A DNA stretch of 64,000 nucleotides from Casimicrobium huifangae (lineage in GTDB: Bacteria; Pseudomonadota; Gammaproteobacteria; Burkholderiales; Casimicrobiaceae). Positions 1-9,141 of this stretch are shown here, piece after piece. The stretch spans positions 4,386,436 through 4,450,435 of the forward strand of contig NZ_CP041352.1 of assembly GCF_009746125.1 (NCBI RefSeq), given 5' to 3'. The position numbers and the translations under genes were made by a program. Each line of letters opens with the position of its first letter. Position 1 is the first letter of the stretch. The notes under the pieces were generated by a model, which saw only the letters and a program-made list of their open reading frames with translations, made no database searches and was not told the DNA's origin.

Positions 1-248
1 TGATGGCGCTTGCAACCAAAACTTTCCGCTGGGAGGGTTTCGCGTCGACCGAAGATTTGGCCAATCACCTGGCCGGCGCCGCACTGATGGGCTTTGGCGG
101 CGTGCTGGCGCTGGGCTGCACCGTCGGACAGGGGCTCTCCGGCATGAGCACGCTCGCCGTCGGCTCGCTGCTGACGCTGATCGCCATCGTGATCGGCTGT
201 CGGCTCGCGCTCCGGTATCAACTGTGGCGGCTTGATCAAATCGGGTGA
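1..248 (+). CDS. YeeE/YedE (TsuA-like) sulfur-compound transporter, C-terminal fragment
   Basis: The gene is cut by the left edge; only the last ~81 residues are visible and the ATG at 3 is probably internal. The fragment has two hydrophobic segments and the family's conserved cysteine block (residues reading LGCTVGQGLSG), followed by a helix and the short polar end LRYQLWRL. These are typical of the C-terminal membrane repeat of YeeE/YedE inner-membrane proteins, which import thiosulfate or related sulfur compounds. Whether this is a full-length or split YeeE cannot be seen. No terminator is obvious in the ~100 bp before the next gene. Confidence 0.8.
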   Translation, partial: MALATKTFRWEGFASTEDLANHLAGAALMGFGGVLALGCTVGQGLSGMSTLAVGSLLTLIAIVIGCRLALRYQLWRLDQIG

Positions 249-349
249 TCGGGCCGCCGCCTGATCGGCCTGACAATTGGCAATCTTGTTGATCCAGCAC
301 CAGCTCGCCACGGCCAGATGGGCTAAAGTGACGACATCAGGAGGTTGCC

Positions 350-952
350 ATGACGCGTTTTGTTCGTGCTCCCGGTTCTCCGTCGCAGTGGTCGATTCTG
401 CGTGCCGCCGCTGCGGTGATCGCCCTGTTGCTGGCGTCTGCATCGCTGGCGCAGGAGGCTTTCACCACCAAGCCGGTCAACGTGCGGGCCGGACCCGACC
501 GCGGCTACCCGCTGGTTGTCTGGTTGCCCGCCGGCACTGCGGTGTACGTCAACGGCTGCCTGAGCGATTACCGCTGGTGCGATGTCACCGCCGGACCTGA
601 CCGTGGCTGGGTATTTGCGCGCAACCTGCAGTACAGCTATCAGGGACAACCTGTCACCATCTACGGCAACGGCGCGCAGCTTGCCCTGCCGATTGTCAGC
701 TTCATTCTCGGCAGCTACTGGAACGATTACTACCGCGACCGGCCCTGGTATCGCAGCCAGAATCAGTGGAACACGTGGCGCCCCGGCAACCGACCGCCAC
801 CGGGCTGGCGTCCACCGCCGCAACCGCCGCGCCCGCCGGTCGTACGTCCGCAGCCACCAAGGCCGCCTGTGGTGCGTCCGCCCCGGCCACCAGTGGTTCA
901 GCCACAACCGCCAAGACCGCCGCGACCGATCCCGATGCCAAAGCCGCAGTAG
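350..952 (+). CDS. Exported SH3-domain protein with proline-rich tail (paralogue 1)
   Basis: This 200-residue protein has a signal peptide (hydrophobic run ending near residue 35, ASLAQ). A bacterial SH3 (SH3b) domain follows, recognised by NVRAGPDRGYP and WCDV...GWVFARNLQY (about residues 40-105). A short segment ending SYWNDYYRDRPWY comes next, then a tail of PP, PR and QPP repeats. SH3b domains bind cell-wall or protein ligands in the periplasm; the ligand here is unknown. The start is fixed by an AGGAGG box at 339-344. A paralogue follows directly, so the pair arose by duplication. Confidence 0.8.
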   Translation: MTRFVRAPGSPSQWSILRAAAAVIALLLASASLAQEAFTTKPVNVRAGPDRGYPLVVWLPAGTAVYVNGCLSDYRWCDVTAGPDRGWVFARNLQYSYQGQPVTIYGNGAQLALPIVSFILGSYWNDYYRDRPWYRSQNQWNTWRPGNRPPPGWRPPPQPPRPPVVRPQPPRPPVVRPPRPPVVQPQPPRPPRPIPMPKPQ

Positions 953-1138
953 CCCGGCTGAGGCAGCGGTCTGCTGCAAGACATACGCATCATCGACACG
1001 CGGGTCAACGGCAGGTCGCTGGCAGGCGTTGGCCATAGGCTGATCGCGCGTGATGCCGCGATTCGGCCCTGGCGTGGCACATTGCGGTCCGCCATCACGT
1101 CCATCAGTAGAGTGCTTCGAAACACCCAAGGAGAAGTC

Positions 1139-1843
1139 ATGCAAACGCCCACCTTTGCCTTTGTCGCCCAACTGGCGCGCCGCGCCGGTTTTGCGCTGCT
1201 GCCGGTGATCGTCGCCAGCGCATCGCTGACACTGGCGGCAACTGCGGAAGCGCAGCAGGCCTATGTCTCGGCTCGAACCAATCTGCGCGCCGGTCCCGAC
1301 CGTGGCTACCCCGCAGTAGCATGGCTTGGCACCGGCACCTCGGTATATGTGCACGGCTGCGTCAGCGGCTACTACTGGTGTGATGTATCGAGCGGCTCCG
1401 TGCGCGGCTGGGCCAATGCCCGCCACCTGCAGTACTACTACCAGAGCCGGCGTGTGCCCATCTACGGTGTGGGCGCCCGCTATGGTTTCCCGGTTGTGGG
1501 CTACGCGGCCAGCTCCTACTGGGACAGCTACTACCGCGACCGCCCCTGGTATGGTGATCGCCATCGCTGGGACGGCTGGCGCCCAGGTTACGCGCCACCG
1601 GCCTATGCGGCACCGGCACCACGTCCGCATTACGTCGCGCCGCAGCCACGTGTGTACAACAACCCGCCGCCCGTGCACGTTGCGCCGCAGCCCAGGCCGC
1701 ACTACAACTCACCGTCCTATGTGGCGCCGCCGCAGCATCGCGAGCGTCAGCGGGTAACCGAGCAGGCGCCGCGCCAGCCGCAGCAGCACCAGCAGCGCGC
1801 CATGCCGCCGGCACATCAGCCGGGGAACAGTTTCCGCCCGTAG
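1139..1843 (+). CDS. Exported SH3-domain protein with Pro/His-rich tail (paralogue 2)
   Basis: This 234-residue paralogue of the preceding gene has a signal peptide to about residue 38 (ATAEAQQ). The SH3b domain carries NLRAGPDRGYPAV and WCDVSSGSVRGWANARHLQYYY, then the shared SYWDSYYRDRPWYG box and a Pro, His and Gln-rich tail. The ATG at 1139 is chosen over one at 1082 because GGAGA lies just before it and the signal peptide starts there. It is probably a periplasmic or surface protein. The tail differs in composition from paralogue 1, which suggests a fast-evolving linker. Confidence 0.8.
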   Translation: MQTPTFAFVAQLARRAGFALLPVIVASASLTLAATAEAQQAYVSARTNLRAGPDRGYPAVAWLGTGTSVYVHGCVSGYYWCDVSSGSVRGWANARHLQYYYQSRRVPIYGVGARYGFPVVGYAASSYWDSYYRDRPWYGDRHRWDGWRPGYAPPAYAAPAPRPHYVAPQPRVYNNPPPVHVAPQPRPHYNSPSYVAPPQHRERQRVTEQAPRQPQQHQQRAMPPAHQPGNSFRP

Positions 1844-1912
1844 AGGTCATTGGTGGCGTCCATTCGATGAAATTAGCCATTTAGTTGCGCATTCCCTGTG
1901 CAAAATGGCCGG

Positions 1913-2749
1913 ATGCAAAACGCCACCACGCCTGCCTTCGACATTTCTGCCAAGACGCATAACCCAAACGCTGGGCTGCGTGGCAACTACGCCCGGATGG
2001 CGGCCGATTACACCGTGCCGCAACAGATGGACGACTACAGCGCGGCCGAGCAGTCCCGCTGGTTACGACTGGTCGAACGCCAGCTCGCGTTGATCCCCGG
2101 CCGCGCATGCAGCGAGTTCCTCGGCGCGGTGCTCGGCAATCCGGCGCTCGACATGCGGCGCGGCATCCCCGATTTCGCGCAGGTCAATGTGGCACTCAAG
2201 GCCGCCACCCGCTGGCAACTGGTCGGGGTGCCCGGTTTGCTGCCCGACGATGTGTTCTTTACCCATCTCGCCAACCGCCGTTTTCCGGTCACCGTATGGC
2301 TGCGTGAGGAAAGCGAGTTCGATTACATCGTCGAGCCGGATCTATTCCACGATTTCTTCGGCCACGTGCCGATGCTGTTCACGCCGATCTATGCCGATCA
2401 TCTGGAGGCGTACGGCCACGGCGCCTTGAAGGCCAAGCAACTCGGTGGACTCGACTGGCTGGCGCGGCTGTACTGGTACACCATCGAATTCGGGCTGATC
2501 CGGCAGCAGGGCAAGCTGCTGGCCTATGGTGCCGGTGTGCTGTCGTCGCCGAAAGAGTTGCTCTACGCGCTGGAGAGTGACGTGCCAGCGCGATTGCCGT
2601 TCGACACCATGCGCTCAATGCGCACGCGGTTCCTGATCGACGACGTGCAGAACACCTACTTCGTGCTCGACTCATTCGAGCAGCTCCGCACCGAGACGGC
2701 ACCCGACTTCGCGCCGTACTACGAATCGCTGCGCGCGGAAGGCGCCTGA
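1913..2749 (+). CDS. phhA: Phenylalanine 4-monooxygenase
   Basis: Cytosolic, pterin-dependent non-heme iron enzyme that hydroxylates phenylalanine to tyrosine. The 278-residue protein matches the short bacterial form, which has no regulatory ACT domain. The iron ligands are visible: two histidines in DLFHDFFGHVP (about residues 146 and 151) and a glutamate in YWYTIEFGL (about 192). The ATG at 1913 is chosen; GTG at 1898 in the same frame would add five residues, and neither has a strong ribosome site. The pterin recycling gene phhB is not in the window. The gene converges on the hemolysin-III gene with a 13-bp gap. Confidence 0.93.
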   Translation: MQNATTPAFDISAKTHNPNAGLRGNYARMAADYTVPQQMDDYSAAEQSRWLRLVERQLALIPGRACSEFLGAVLGNPALDMRRGIPDFAQVNVALKAATRWQLVGVPGLLPDDVFFTHLANRRFPVTVWLREESEFDYIVEPDLFHDFFGHVPMLFTPIYADHLEAYGHGALKAKQLGGLDWLARLYWYTIEFGLIRQQGKLLAYGAGVLSSPKELLYALESDVPARLPFDTMRSMRTRFLIDDVQNTYFVLDSFEQLRTETAPDFAPYYESLRAEGA

Positions 2750-2762
2750 TCGGAGGCGAAGA

Positions 2763-3449
2763 TCAGCCGGAGTACGCCGCGACTGCCACCACGTGGCAAG
2801 CGGTACCTGCAATCACGAACAGATGCCAGGCAAAGTGGAAGTAGCGGATCCGCTCCAGCGCAAAGAACACCGCGCCAAGCGTGTAGGCCAGCCCCCCGGC
2901 AATCAGCCAGAACAGGCCCCAGGCCGGCATCAGCGTCCACACCCGCTCGGCTGCAATCACCACCACCCATCCCATCGCCAGATAGGCCCAGGTTGAGATG
3001 GTCGTGTAGCGCACGCCACCCAACGCCTTCAGCACTATGCCGACCACGGCGATGCTCCAGACGATACCGAACAGCGTCCAGCCCCACGCGCCGCGCAATA
3101 CGCCCAGCGTGAACGGCGTATAGGTGCCGGCGATCAGCAGAAAGATCGCGGAATGGTCGAGCACCTGAAACACCCGCTTGGCGCGACCAGGTGGCAACGC
3201 ATGAAACAGCGTCGAGGCGAGATAGAGCAGCACCATCGTCGTGGCAAACACACTGACCGAAACGATGCCGGTGATGTCACCACGCTGCGAAGCCGCGATG
3301 ACCAATAGCGGAAATGCGACCAGCGCGCCAGCCAGGCCGACACCGTGACTGATACTGTTGGCAATTTCTTCGCCGAGCGTCTGCGGACGCTCATCGATGG
3401 TCGTTTTGTTGACGGACGGTGAGGGGATCGGGGGAGTAGTGAGGGTCAT
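2763..3449 (-). CDS. Hemolysin III family (PAQR-like) membrane protein
   Basis: This 228-residue integral membrane protein has seven predicted hydrophobic helices. It carries the family marks: EEIANSISHGVG near the N-terminus, STLFHALP and LDHSAIFLLIAGTYTPF in the centre, and a terminal HLFVIAGTACHVVAV. Conserved Ser, His and Asp residues of these motifs form a putative zinc site in the wider PAQR/YqfA family. The physiological role in bacteria is uncertain; hydrolase-like or channel activity has been proposed. It is monocistronic, and the ~117 bp before its start shows no clear operator. Confidence 0.88.
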   Translation of the reverse strand: MTLTTPPIPSPSVNKTTIDERPQTLGEEIANSISHGVGLAGALVAFPLLVIAASQRGDITGIVSVSVFATTMVLLYLASTLFHALPPGRAKRVFQVLDHSAIFLLIAGTYTPFTLGVLRGAWGWTLFGIVWSIAVVGIVLKALGGVRYTTISTWAYLAMGWVVVIAAERVWTLMPAWGLFWLIAGGLAYTLGAVFFALERIRYFHFAWHLFVIAGTACHVVAVAAYSG

Positions 3450-3566
3450 CGCGAACAGTCCTGCGCAAGGAATGGGGCTTGCCTGCTCCGCGTCATTCCC
3501 CCGATAGCGCGAACGGCATCTGCAAATTGTCTCGCATTCGGCATTGGTGGCACCGATTGAAACGCA

Positions 3567-4394
3567 TCACCGCTGCTCGCGGCCGGCAGGCTTGCCATAG
3601 ATCAAGTGGTAAACAAGGCCGACCAGCACGCTGCCGCCGGCGATGTTGCCCAGGATGACTGGCAGCAGATTGCCGGCGAATCCGGCGACCGTCACCGGTG
3701 GCACGCTGGCGCCGACGCCGTCGGCCTGCAGCAACATCGCCAGCGGAAAAAAATACATGTTGGCAATGCTGTGCTCAAAACCAGCGGCAACGAAAGCAGA
3801 GATCGGAAACACGATTGCGACCGCCTTGTCGATCACGCTGCGACCGGCAAGTGCCATCCACACCGCCATGCAGACCAGCACGTTGCACATCGCACCGCGG
3901 AAAAACGCGGTCCAGAATGGCATCTGCTGCTTGGTTGCCGCAATGGTCACCACCTGCTCGCCGATCGCACCGCTGTTCATTTCCGGATGCCGCGACAGAT
4001 AGACCAGCAGCGCGAGTCCGGCTGCCCCAACGAGGTTGCCGACGCTGACGATGGCCCAGTTGCGCAACACTTCGCGGGTCGAAATCAGGCCGTCAGCCCA
4101 GGCCATCACCAGCAAATTGTTGCCGGTAAACAGTTCGGCGCCGGCCACGATCACCAGCAGCAAGCCCAGCGAAAACACCACGCCGCCAAGCACCTGGCGA
4201 ACCGCGAAGCCCAGTGAAGCATCGGAGCGCACAACGGTGAAGTAGAGCGCGCCGAGCGCGATGAATGCGCCCGCCAGCACGGCCAGCATGAACATGCGCA
4301 GGACGGGCAAGCGCGCCTTGGCCACGCCAATCGAGTTCACTTTGGCAGCAATCTCGGTCGGCGAGAATGCGTCGAAGCCGTACAGTTCTGACAT
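3567..4394 (-). CDS. Formate/nitrite transporter (FNT) family channel
   Basis: This 275-residue inner-membrane protein has six hydrophobic segments. Its family signature lies around residues 85-125: AGAELFTGNNLL and the pore segment that follows, then WAIVSVGNLVGAAG. FNT proteins are pentameric channels for formate, nitrite or hydrosulfide. The sequence alone does not say which anion is carried, and no formate dehydrogenase or nitrite reductase gene is nearby. The neighbouring TauE/SafE exporter is divergent, separated by ~170 bp, so the two could share a control region. Confidence 0.9.
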   Translation of the reverse strand: MSELYGFDAFSPTEIAAKVNSIGVAKARLPVLRMFMLAVLAGAFIALGALYFTVVRSDASLGFAVRQVLGGVVFSLGLLLVIVAGAELFTGNNLLVMAWADGLISTREVLRNWAIVSVGNLVGAAGLALLVYLSRHPEMNSGAIGEQVVTIAATKQQMPFWTAFFRGAMCNVLVCMAVWMALAGRSVIDKAVAIVFPISAFVAAGFEHSIANMYFFPLAMLLQADGVGASVPPVTVAGFAGNLLPVILGNIAGGSVLVGLVYHLIYGKPAGREQR

Positions 4395-4566
4395 GCCGAA
4401 AATCTCTCAATGGTAGGCGGGCGCGCCAGAGCTCTCATGCGGCGCTCATCTGCCTATTCTCGCCCGTCAGCCAGTTGATGGCCATCGCCGCTACGATGTG
4501 GGTGACGGATGAGCTGGGCGTCAGCGCACAAAAACACAACGCAAGCGGAAAGCAACGGGGGGATCA

Positions 4567-5310
4567 ATGGCGATGATGATGGTACTGGGTCTGTCGGCAG
4601 CAGTGGTTGCCACGTCCTTCATCTCCGGCATTCTCGGCATGGCCGGTGGCATGATCCTGATGGGCATCCTGCTCGCCACCATGAACGTCGGCAGTGCGAT
4701 GATCGTGCACGGCGTTACCCAGCTGGCCTCGAATGGCTGGCGGGCGATTCTCTGGCGACAATTCATTGACCGTCGCATTGTCGTGGGTTACATGATCGGC
4801 CTGGGGCTCGCCGTTGCCCTGTTTGCGCTGGTATCGCTGGTGCTGAGCCGGCCGTGGGTACTGATCGCACTGGGCGCCACACCGTTCCTGACCTATCTGC
4901 TGCCACGGCAACTGGAACTCAACGTTGACCGGCCAGGTCAGCCGGCGCTCTGCGGCTTTGTCTGCGTGGCCGTGCAACTGCTGTCCGGTGTGTCCGGGCC
5001 GCTGCTCGATACCTTCTTCGTACCATCAAAGCTTGATCGCAAGGCGGTTGTCGCCACCAAAGCAGCAACACAATCGTTCAGCCATATCGCCAAGATTGCT
5101 TACTTCGGCTGGGTGGCCACCTCCGCTACCGAGGCGGTGACGCCGATGCTGCTCGCAGCACTGGTAGTCGCCGCCGTAGTGGGCACCAGTGCCTCACGCA
5201 AGGTGCTGGAGGCGATGACTGATGCCAACTTCCGCAACTGGACGCGGCGCGTGGTGCTGGTGGTCGGCGCGGTGTATCTTGCCAGTGGTTTGTGGGAGCT
5301 GGCGAAGTAA
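4567..5310 (+). CDS. TauE/SafE family sulfite/anion exporter
   Basis: This 247-residue membrane protein has about eight hydrophobic helices. The N-terminal repeat begins with SFISGILGMAGGMILMG, and the second half has the matching SGVSGPLLDTFFV and ATKAATQSFSHIAKI segments. This two-repeat layout is typical of TauE/SafE permeases, which export sulfite, sulfoacetate or other small anions. The start follows a GGGGGG run; several ATG codons cluster at 4567-4585, so the true start may be a few codons later. With the YeeE fragment at the window start, a loose sulfur-handling context is possible, but this is inference. Confidence 0.88.
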   Translation: MAMMMVLGLSAAVVATSFISGILGMAGGMILMGILLATMNVGSAMIVHGVTQLASNGWRAILWRQFIDRRIVVGYMIGLGLAVALFALVSLVLSRPWVLIALGATPFLTYLLPRQLELNVDRPGQPALCGFVCVAVQLLSGVSGPLLDTFFVPSKLDRKAVVATKAATQSFSHIAKIAYFGWVATSATEAVTPMLLAALVVAAVVGTSASRKVLEAMTDANFRNWTRRVVLVVGAVYLASGLWELAK

Positions 5311-5322
5311 CCGGCACGTTTG

Positions 5323-6447
5323 ATGAGCGAAGCCTTCCGCTTCTGCGTGCGCAGGGACGATCCGGCCGTCACCTCGCTGCAGCCCGACCCCGATGCGCCA
5401 GCGCAGCGCACGCTGGCGGTGGGCGAGGTGCGCTTGCGCGTGTGCCTGTTTGCGGTCACTGCCAACAATGTCACCTGCGCGCTGTATGGCGACAAGCTCA
5501 GCTTCTGGCACATGTTTCCGGTCAGCGGACCGACCTGGGGCTGCATCCCGGGCTGGGGCTTCGGCGAGGTGGTCGAATCGCGCTGCGATCGCATCACCGT
5601 CGGCGAGCGGCTATTCGGCTTCTTGCCGATGGGCAGCTATCTGGTGTTGCGGCCCGGCACGATTTCGGCGCAGGGCTTTTTCGACGCCACGCCGGAGCGA
5701 GCGGATGCGGCGCCGATCCTGCACTATTTTCTGCGCCGCGGTCAGTCGCAACAGGCGGAGCCGATGGACGACCGTCTGTTTGCGCTGCTCTATCCGCTGT
5801 TCGGCGTCGGCTATCTGCTGGCCGACTACGTGGCGACTGGCGGCGCCACCGGCAGCGGCCCGCTGCTCATCACGGCGGCATCGAGCAAGACCGCTGCCTG
5901 TGCAGCGTTCTGCCTGCGCCGCGCCTTGCCTGCGGCGGATTTGTGGGGCTTGACCTCGCCGTCTCACCTCGACTTCGTCAAATCCCTCGGTTGCTATGAC
6001 CGGGTGATGGCGTACGGGCAGGCAAGCGTGGGCTTGCGCCGCGAGGAGGTCACGCTGATTGATGTCGCTGGCGACGCTCGCTTGCGCGACGCGCTGCACC
6101 AGCACTATGGCGATCGGCTGCGTCGCAGCATTTCGGTCGGGCGCGCCCACTGGGCCGAGTTCAAGCCCCCGCACGCAAGCCTGCCGGGGCCTCGACCCAA
6201 GCAGTTCTGGGCGCCACATTACGGCAGCGTGCGTGTGTCCTCGGCGCCGGGTGGTTTGAGCAGTGAGCAATACAACGCCGGGCTATACCGCGCATGGCGG
6301 GATTTCGTCAGCGCGGTGCTCTGCCGCCCACACCATCCGCCGTTCGAAGCGGTCACGCTGTCGGGGCCGGGCGGTATCGCCGTGGCGTGGGCTGCCTTGC
6401 TGGACGGCAGCGCCGAGCCGCACGAGGGCTTTGTCGTACAACTCTGA
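5323..6447 (+). CDS. DUF2855 family protein (MDR-like fold)
   Basis: This ~374-residue protein is recognised from the family opening (VTANNVTCALYGDKLSFW, then GWGFGEVVES) and the later LLITAASSKTAA segment, a dinucleotide-binding-like loop. DUF2855 proteins resemble medium-chain dehydrogenases without clear zinc ligands, so an NAD(P)-linked reductase role is plausible but unproven. The ATG at 5323 is preferred over an in-frame TTG at 5320. It starts 12 bp after the TauE/SafE gene and is followed 58 bp later by an SDR reductase in the same direction, so the three may be co-transcribed. Confidence 0.8.
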   Translation: MSEAFRFCVRRDDPAVTSLQPDPDAPAQRTLAVGEVRLRVCLFAVTANNVTCALYGDKLSFWHMFPVSGPTWGCIPGWGFGEVVESRCDRITVGERLFGFLPMGSYLVLRPGTISAQGFFDATPERADAAPILHYFLRRGQSQQAEPMDDRLFALLYPLFGVGYLLADYVATGGATGSGPLLITAASSKTAACAAFCLRRALPAADLWGLTSPSHLDFVKSLGCYDRVMAYGQASVGLRREEVTLIDVAGDARLRDALHQHYGDRLRRSISVGRAHWAEFKPPHASLPGPRPKQFWAPHYGSVRVSSAPGGLSSEQYNAGLYRAWRDFVSAVLCRPHHPPFEAVTLSGPGGIAVAWAALLDGSAEPHEGFVVQL

Positions 6448-6505
6448 GCGGTTTGCGTCCACGCCTGATACAACCAGCACTGTTGGTTTGATGGGAGGCA
6501 AGCAG

Positions 6506-7300
6506 ATGAGCAACCGCAAAGTAGCAATCATCACCGGCTCGGCGACGGGTGTTGGCGCCGCAACGGCGCTGGCGCTGGCGGAGCGGGGCTACAACGTGCT
6601 GATCAACTACTCGAAGAGCGAAGCCGAGGCGCGCGCTTCCGACGCCGCCTGTCGCGCGGCCGGCGCCGAGACCCTGCTGCAGCGCGGCGATGTCGCCAGC
6701 GACGACGACTGCCGGGCCATGGTGGCAGCGGTGATCGATCGCTGGGGCCGCCTCGATGCACTGGTCAACAACGCCGGCATCAGCACCTTCACCGGCGCTG
6801 CCAACTGGGATGTGCTCGACACCGAAGTGTTCAACCGCATCTACGCCGTCAACACCATCGGTACCTTCCAGATGGTGCGCGCCAGCGCGCCGCATCTGAA
6901 GCAATCGGCCAACGCCGCCATCGTCAATGTGTCATCAATTGCCGGGGCGCTCGGCATCGGATCGGCCGTGCCCTACATTGCGTCCAAAGGCGCGGTGAAC
7001 GCGCTGACGCTCTACCTCGCCCGCGAGCTGGCGCCGGAGATCCGAGTCAACGCCGTCTGCCCGGGCCTGATCACCTCACGCTGGTTCGTCGACGGCATCG
7101 GCCAGGACGGTTATGAAAAGCTGAAGGCCGGTTATGAGCAGACCACACCGCTGGGCCGGGCCTGTACGCCCGAAGACGTTGCCGAAGCCATCACTTGGCT
7201 GATTGAGGGGGCGCGCACCGTCACCGGCGAACTGATGCTGCTCGATTCCGGCGTCCACCTCGGTCGGGCGGCGCGCGTACCGGCTGCGTCGAAAACATGA
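6506..7300 (+). CDS. SDR family oxidoreductase (FabG-like)
   Basis: This 264-residue classical short-chain dehydrogenase has the cofactor motif TGSATGVGAA near residue 12 and NNAGIS near residue 90. The catalytic Ser lies in VNVSSIAG and the Tyr-Lys pair in YIASKGAVN. The C-terminal LDSGVHLG resembles the GG[VH]L end of FabG-like enzymes. Substrate unknown. The start at 6506 is chosen because GGGAGG stands 8 bases upstream; an in-frame ATG at 6491 would put that box inside the gene. It is probably the third gene of a TauE/SafE-DUF2855-SDR transcription unit. Confidence 0.9.
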   Translation: MSNRKVAIITGSATGVGAATALALAERGYNVLINYSKSEAEARASDAACRAAGAETLLQRGDVASDDDCRAMVAAVIDRWGRLDALVNNAGISTFTGAANWDVLDTEVFNRIYAVNTIGTFQMVRASAPHLKQSANAAIVNVSSIAGALGIGSAVPYIASKGAVNALTLYLARELAPEIRVNAVCPGLITSRWFVDGIGQDGYEKLKAGYEQTTPLGRACTPEDVAEAITWLIEGARTVTGELMLLDSGVHLGRAARVPAASKT

Positions 7301-7363
7301 AGCGGTGTACTACATACTTTTGCTATCGGTTGCGAGTCCGGCGATCACGGGAGGCGGGGCATC

Positions 7364-8797
7364 ATGCAGGGAATTGATTCGGTCAGTGCGATCGCAGAAG
7401 TTGCAGCTGCGCCCACCGGCAACAAGCTCGACGCCTCGCTCGGGCTCTGGACGCTGACGCTGCTCGGTGTTGGTGCCACCGTCGGCACCGGCATTTTCTT
7501 CGTGATGGCGGAGGCGGTGCCAAAGGCGGGGCCAGCAGTCATCGTTGCTTTCATTCTGGCCGCGATCACGGCGGGGCTGACAGCGCTTTGTTACGCCGAG
7601 CTGGCCTCCTCGGTACCTGCGAGCGGATCGTCGTACTCCTACGCACGGGTGGCGTTCGGCGATTTCGTGGCCTTTGTCGTCGCCGCCTGCCTGCTGCTTG
7701 AGTACGCGCTCGCGGCAAGCGCCACTGCCATCGGCTGGTCGGGCTATCTGAATAACTTCCTCGACAACGCCTTCGGCTGGAGCATCCCCGAGGCACTGCG
7801 CAGTCCGATGCTGGTTGCAGGGAAGGCAGGGCTGGAGGTTCATTTCAACCACTTCAACCTGCCGCCGGTCATTCTCGTCGTGCTTTGCGCCATCCTGCTG
7901 CTGCGCGGCACCCGCGAATCTGCGCTGGTCAACGCAGGAATGGTTCTGCTCAAACTGCTGGTGCTGGTGTTCTTCGCGGTCATCGCATGGGGCGGATTCC
8001 GCAGCGAGAACTTCACGCCGTTCTTCAACAGCAGCGGCATGACCGGTGTGACCGCCGCTGCCGGCACCGTGTTCTTCTCGTTCATCGGGCTTGACACCGT
8101 AGCCACCGCCGCCGCTGAAACGCGGAACCCGAAGCGCACGGTGCCACTCGGCATCCTGCTTGGGCTGCTGATTGTGACCATCGTGTACATGCTGGTGGCC
8201 GTCACCGCGCTGGGCGCGCAACCGGCGGCAAAGTTTGACGGGCAGGAAGCGGGGCTCGCCGAGATTCTGAAAACAGTCACCGGTCAGGCGTGGCCAGCGG
8301 TGGTGCTGTCGGCCGGTGCAGTGATCTCGGTGTTCAGCGTGACACTGGTCACCATCTATGGCCAGACCCGCATTCTTTACGCGCTGAGCATTGATCGCCT
8401 GCTGCCACCGCTATTCCAGCGACTTGGTCGCCGCGCCGCGGTGCCCGGCGCCAACACGGTGATCGTGAGCGTGGTGGTCGCCATCGTTGCCGGACTGGTC
8501 GACTCCGGCTATCTGTGGGACATGGTGAGTCTGGGCACGCTGGTCGCGTTCATCGTCGTCTCAATGGCTGTGCCAGTTATGCGCCAGCGCGCGATGCGCA
8601 GCGGCGACATTGCTGCGGCAAGCTTTCGGGTGCCGTTTGGCCCCTATCTGGTCCCCGCACTGAGCGTGCTTGCCTGCCTCTACATCATCAAGGATCTGTC
8701 CCCCGTGACGTTCAAGGTGTTTGCGGTGTGGATGGTGGTCGCCGTCGGTGCATTCCTGGCCTACCGGCGCCTTGCCAACCGGGGAGAGACAGGCTGA
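7364..8797 (+). CDS. APC-superfamily cationic amino-acid permease
   Basis: This 477-residue inner-membrane transporter has about 12 helices. Helix 1 contains GVGATVGTGIFF, the unwound substrate-binding stretch of APC permeases, followed by CYAELASSVPASGSSYSYA. The later FFSFIGLDTVATAAAETRNPKRTVP is diagnostic of the CAT/YfnA-type group that carries cationic or other amino acids. The start has GGGAGG just upstream. It is the last gene before a palindromic repeat element, which may separate it from the sugar dehydrogenase downstream. Confidence 0.92.
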   Translation: MQGIDSVSAIAEVAAAPTGNKLDASLGLWTLTLLGVGATVGTGIFFVMAEAVPKAGPAVIVAFILAAITAGLTALCYAELASSVPASGSSYSYARVAFGDFVAFVVAACLLLEYALAASATAIGWSGYLNNFLDNAFGWSIPEALRSPMLVAGKAGLEVHFNHFNLPPVILVVLCAILLLRGTRESALVNAGMVLLKLLVLVFFAVIAWGGFRSENFTPFFNSSGMTGVTAAAGTVFFSFIGLDTVATAAAETRNPKRTVPLGILLGLLIVTIVYMLVAVTALGAQPAAKFDGQEAGLAEILKTVTGQAWPAVVLSAGAVISVFSVTLVTIYGQTRILYALSIDRLLPPLFQRLGRRAAVPGANTVIVSVVVAIVAGLVDSGYLWDMVSLGTLVAFIVVSMAVPVMRQRAMRSGDIAAASFRVPFGPYLVPALSVLACLYIIKDLSPVTFKVFAVWMVVAVGAFLAYRRLANRGETG

Positions 8798-8843
8798 CGC
8801 TGCAAGAAGGGCGTGGAAGGGCGTGGCCGAGTGTTTCGGCAAC

Positions 8844-8959
8844 AGCCTTACGCCGAAATCCTTACAGCACAGGGCTTGACGAGGCATTTCCCTTAAAGTC
8901 GACTTGTTGGCGAATGATTACTTCAGCCCTTGTTGAATGGGCATTCTGCGATGAAGCTG
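8844..8959. repeat. ERIC-like palindromic repeat, copy A
   Basis: Most diverged of six related intergenic elements. The left end reads AGCCTTACGCCGAAATC, followed by a degenerate CCTTA...AGGGCT hairpin. The central AAGTCGACTT is at 8896-8905. A right hairpin AGCCC...TGGGC and the end GATGAAGCTGC close the element. The two halves are about equally long around the centre, so the element is an imperfect palindrome. It lies between the amino-acid permease and the sugar dehydrogenase, both on the plus strand. Confidence 0.75.
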
Positions 8960-9015
8960 CACCGGGTTTTCACTGGTGAACGCTTTGTCTCCCGCCAGCC
9001 CAATAGGCCAGCCCA

Positions 9016-9035
9016 AATGCCATGACATTGGCATT
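9016..9035. promoter_or_regulatory. Inverted repeat AATGCCA-N6-TGGCATT, possible operator
   Basis: Perfect 7-bp inverted repeat with a 6-bp spacer (TGACAT), about 106 bp before the sugar dehydrogenase start. The spacing fits a dimeric helix-turn-helix regulator, but I do not recognise the site. The rest of 8798-9141 holds repeat copy A and no credible ORF. Confidence 0.35.
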
Positions 9036-9141
9036 GTGTGCAGTAGACTTCCAGGCGAGCGGCCCACGCCCTGCACTCGCACTGTAGCGTGAGCGACCGC
9101 TGACATCACACCGGGGAATTCAACCCGCTTCGGGAGCAAAC

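Noticed and set aside
323-1702. 459-residue frame on the minus strand across both SH3 genes
   Set aside because: It is the shadow of GC-rich, repeat-rich SH3 genes that have signal peptides and ribosome sites. The minus-strand protein is rich in Arg, Ala and His, with no recognisable family.
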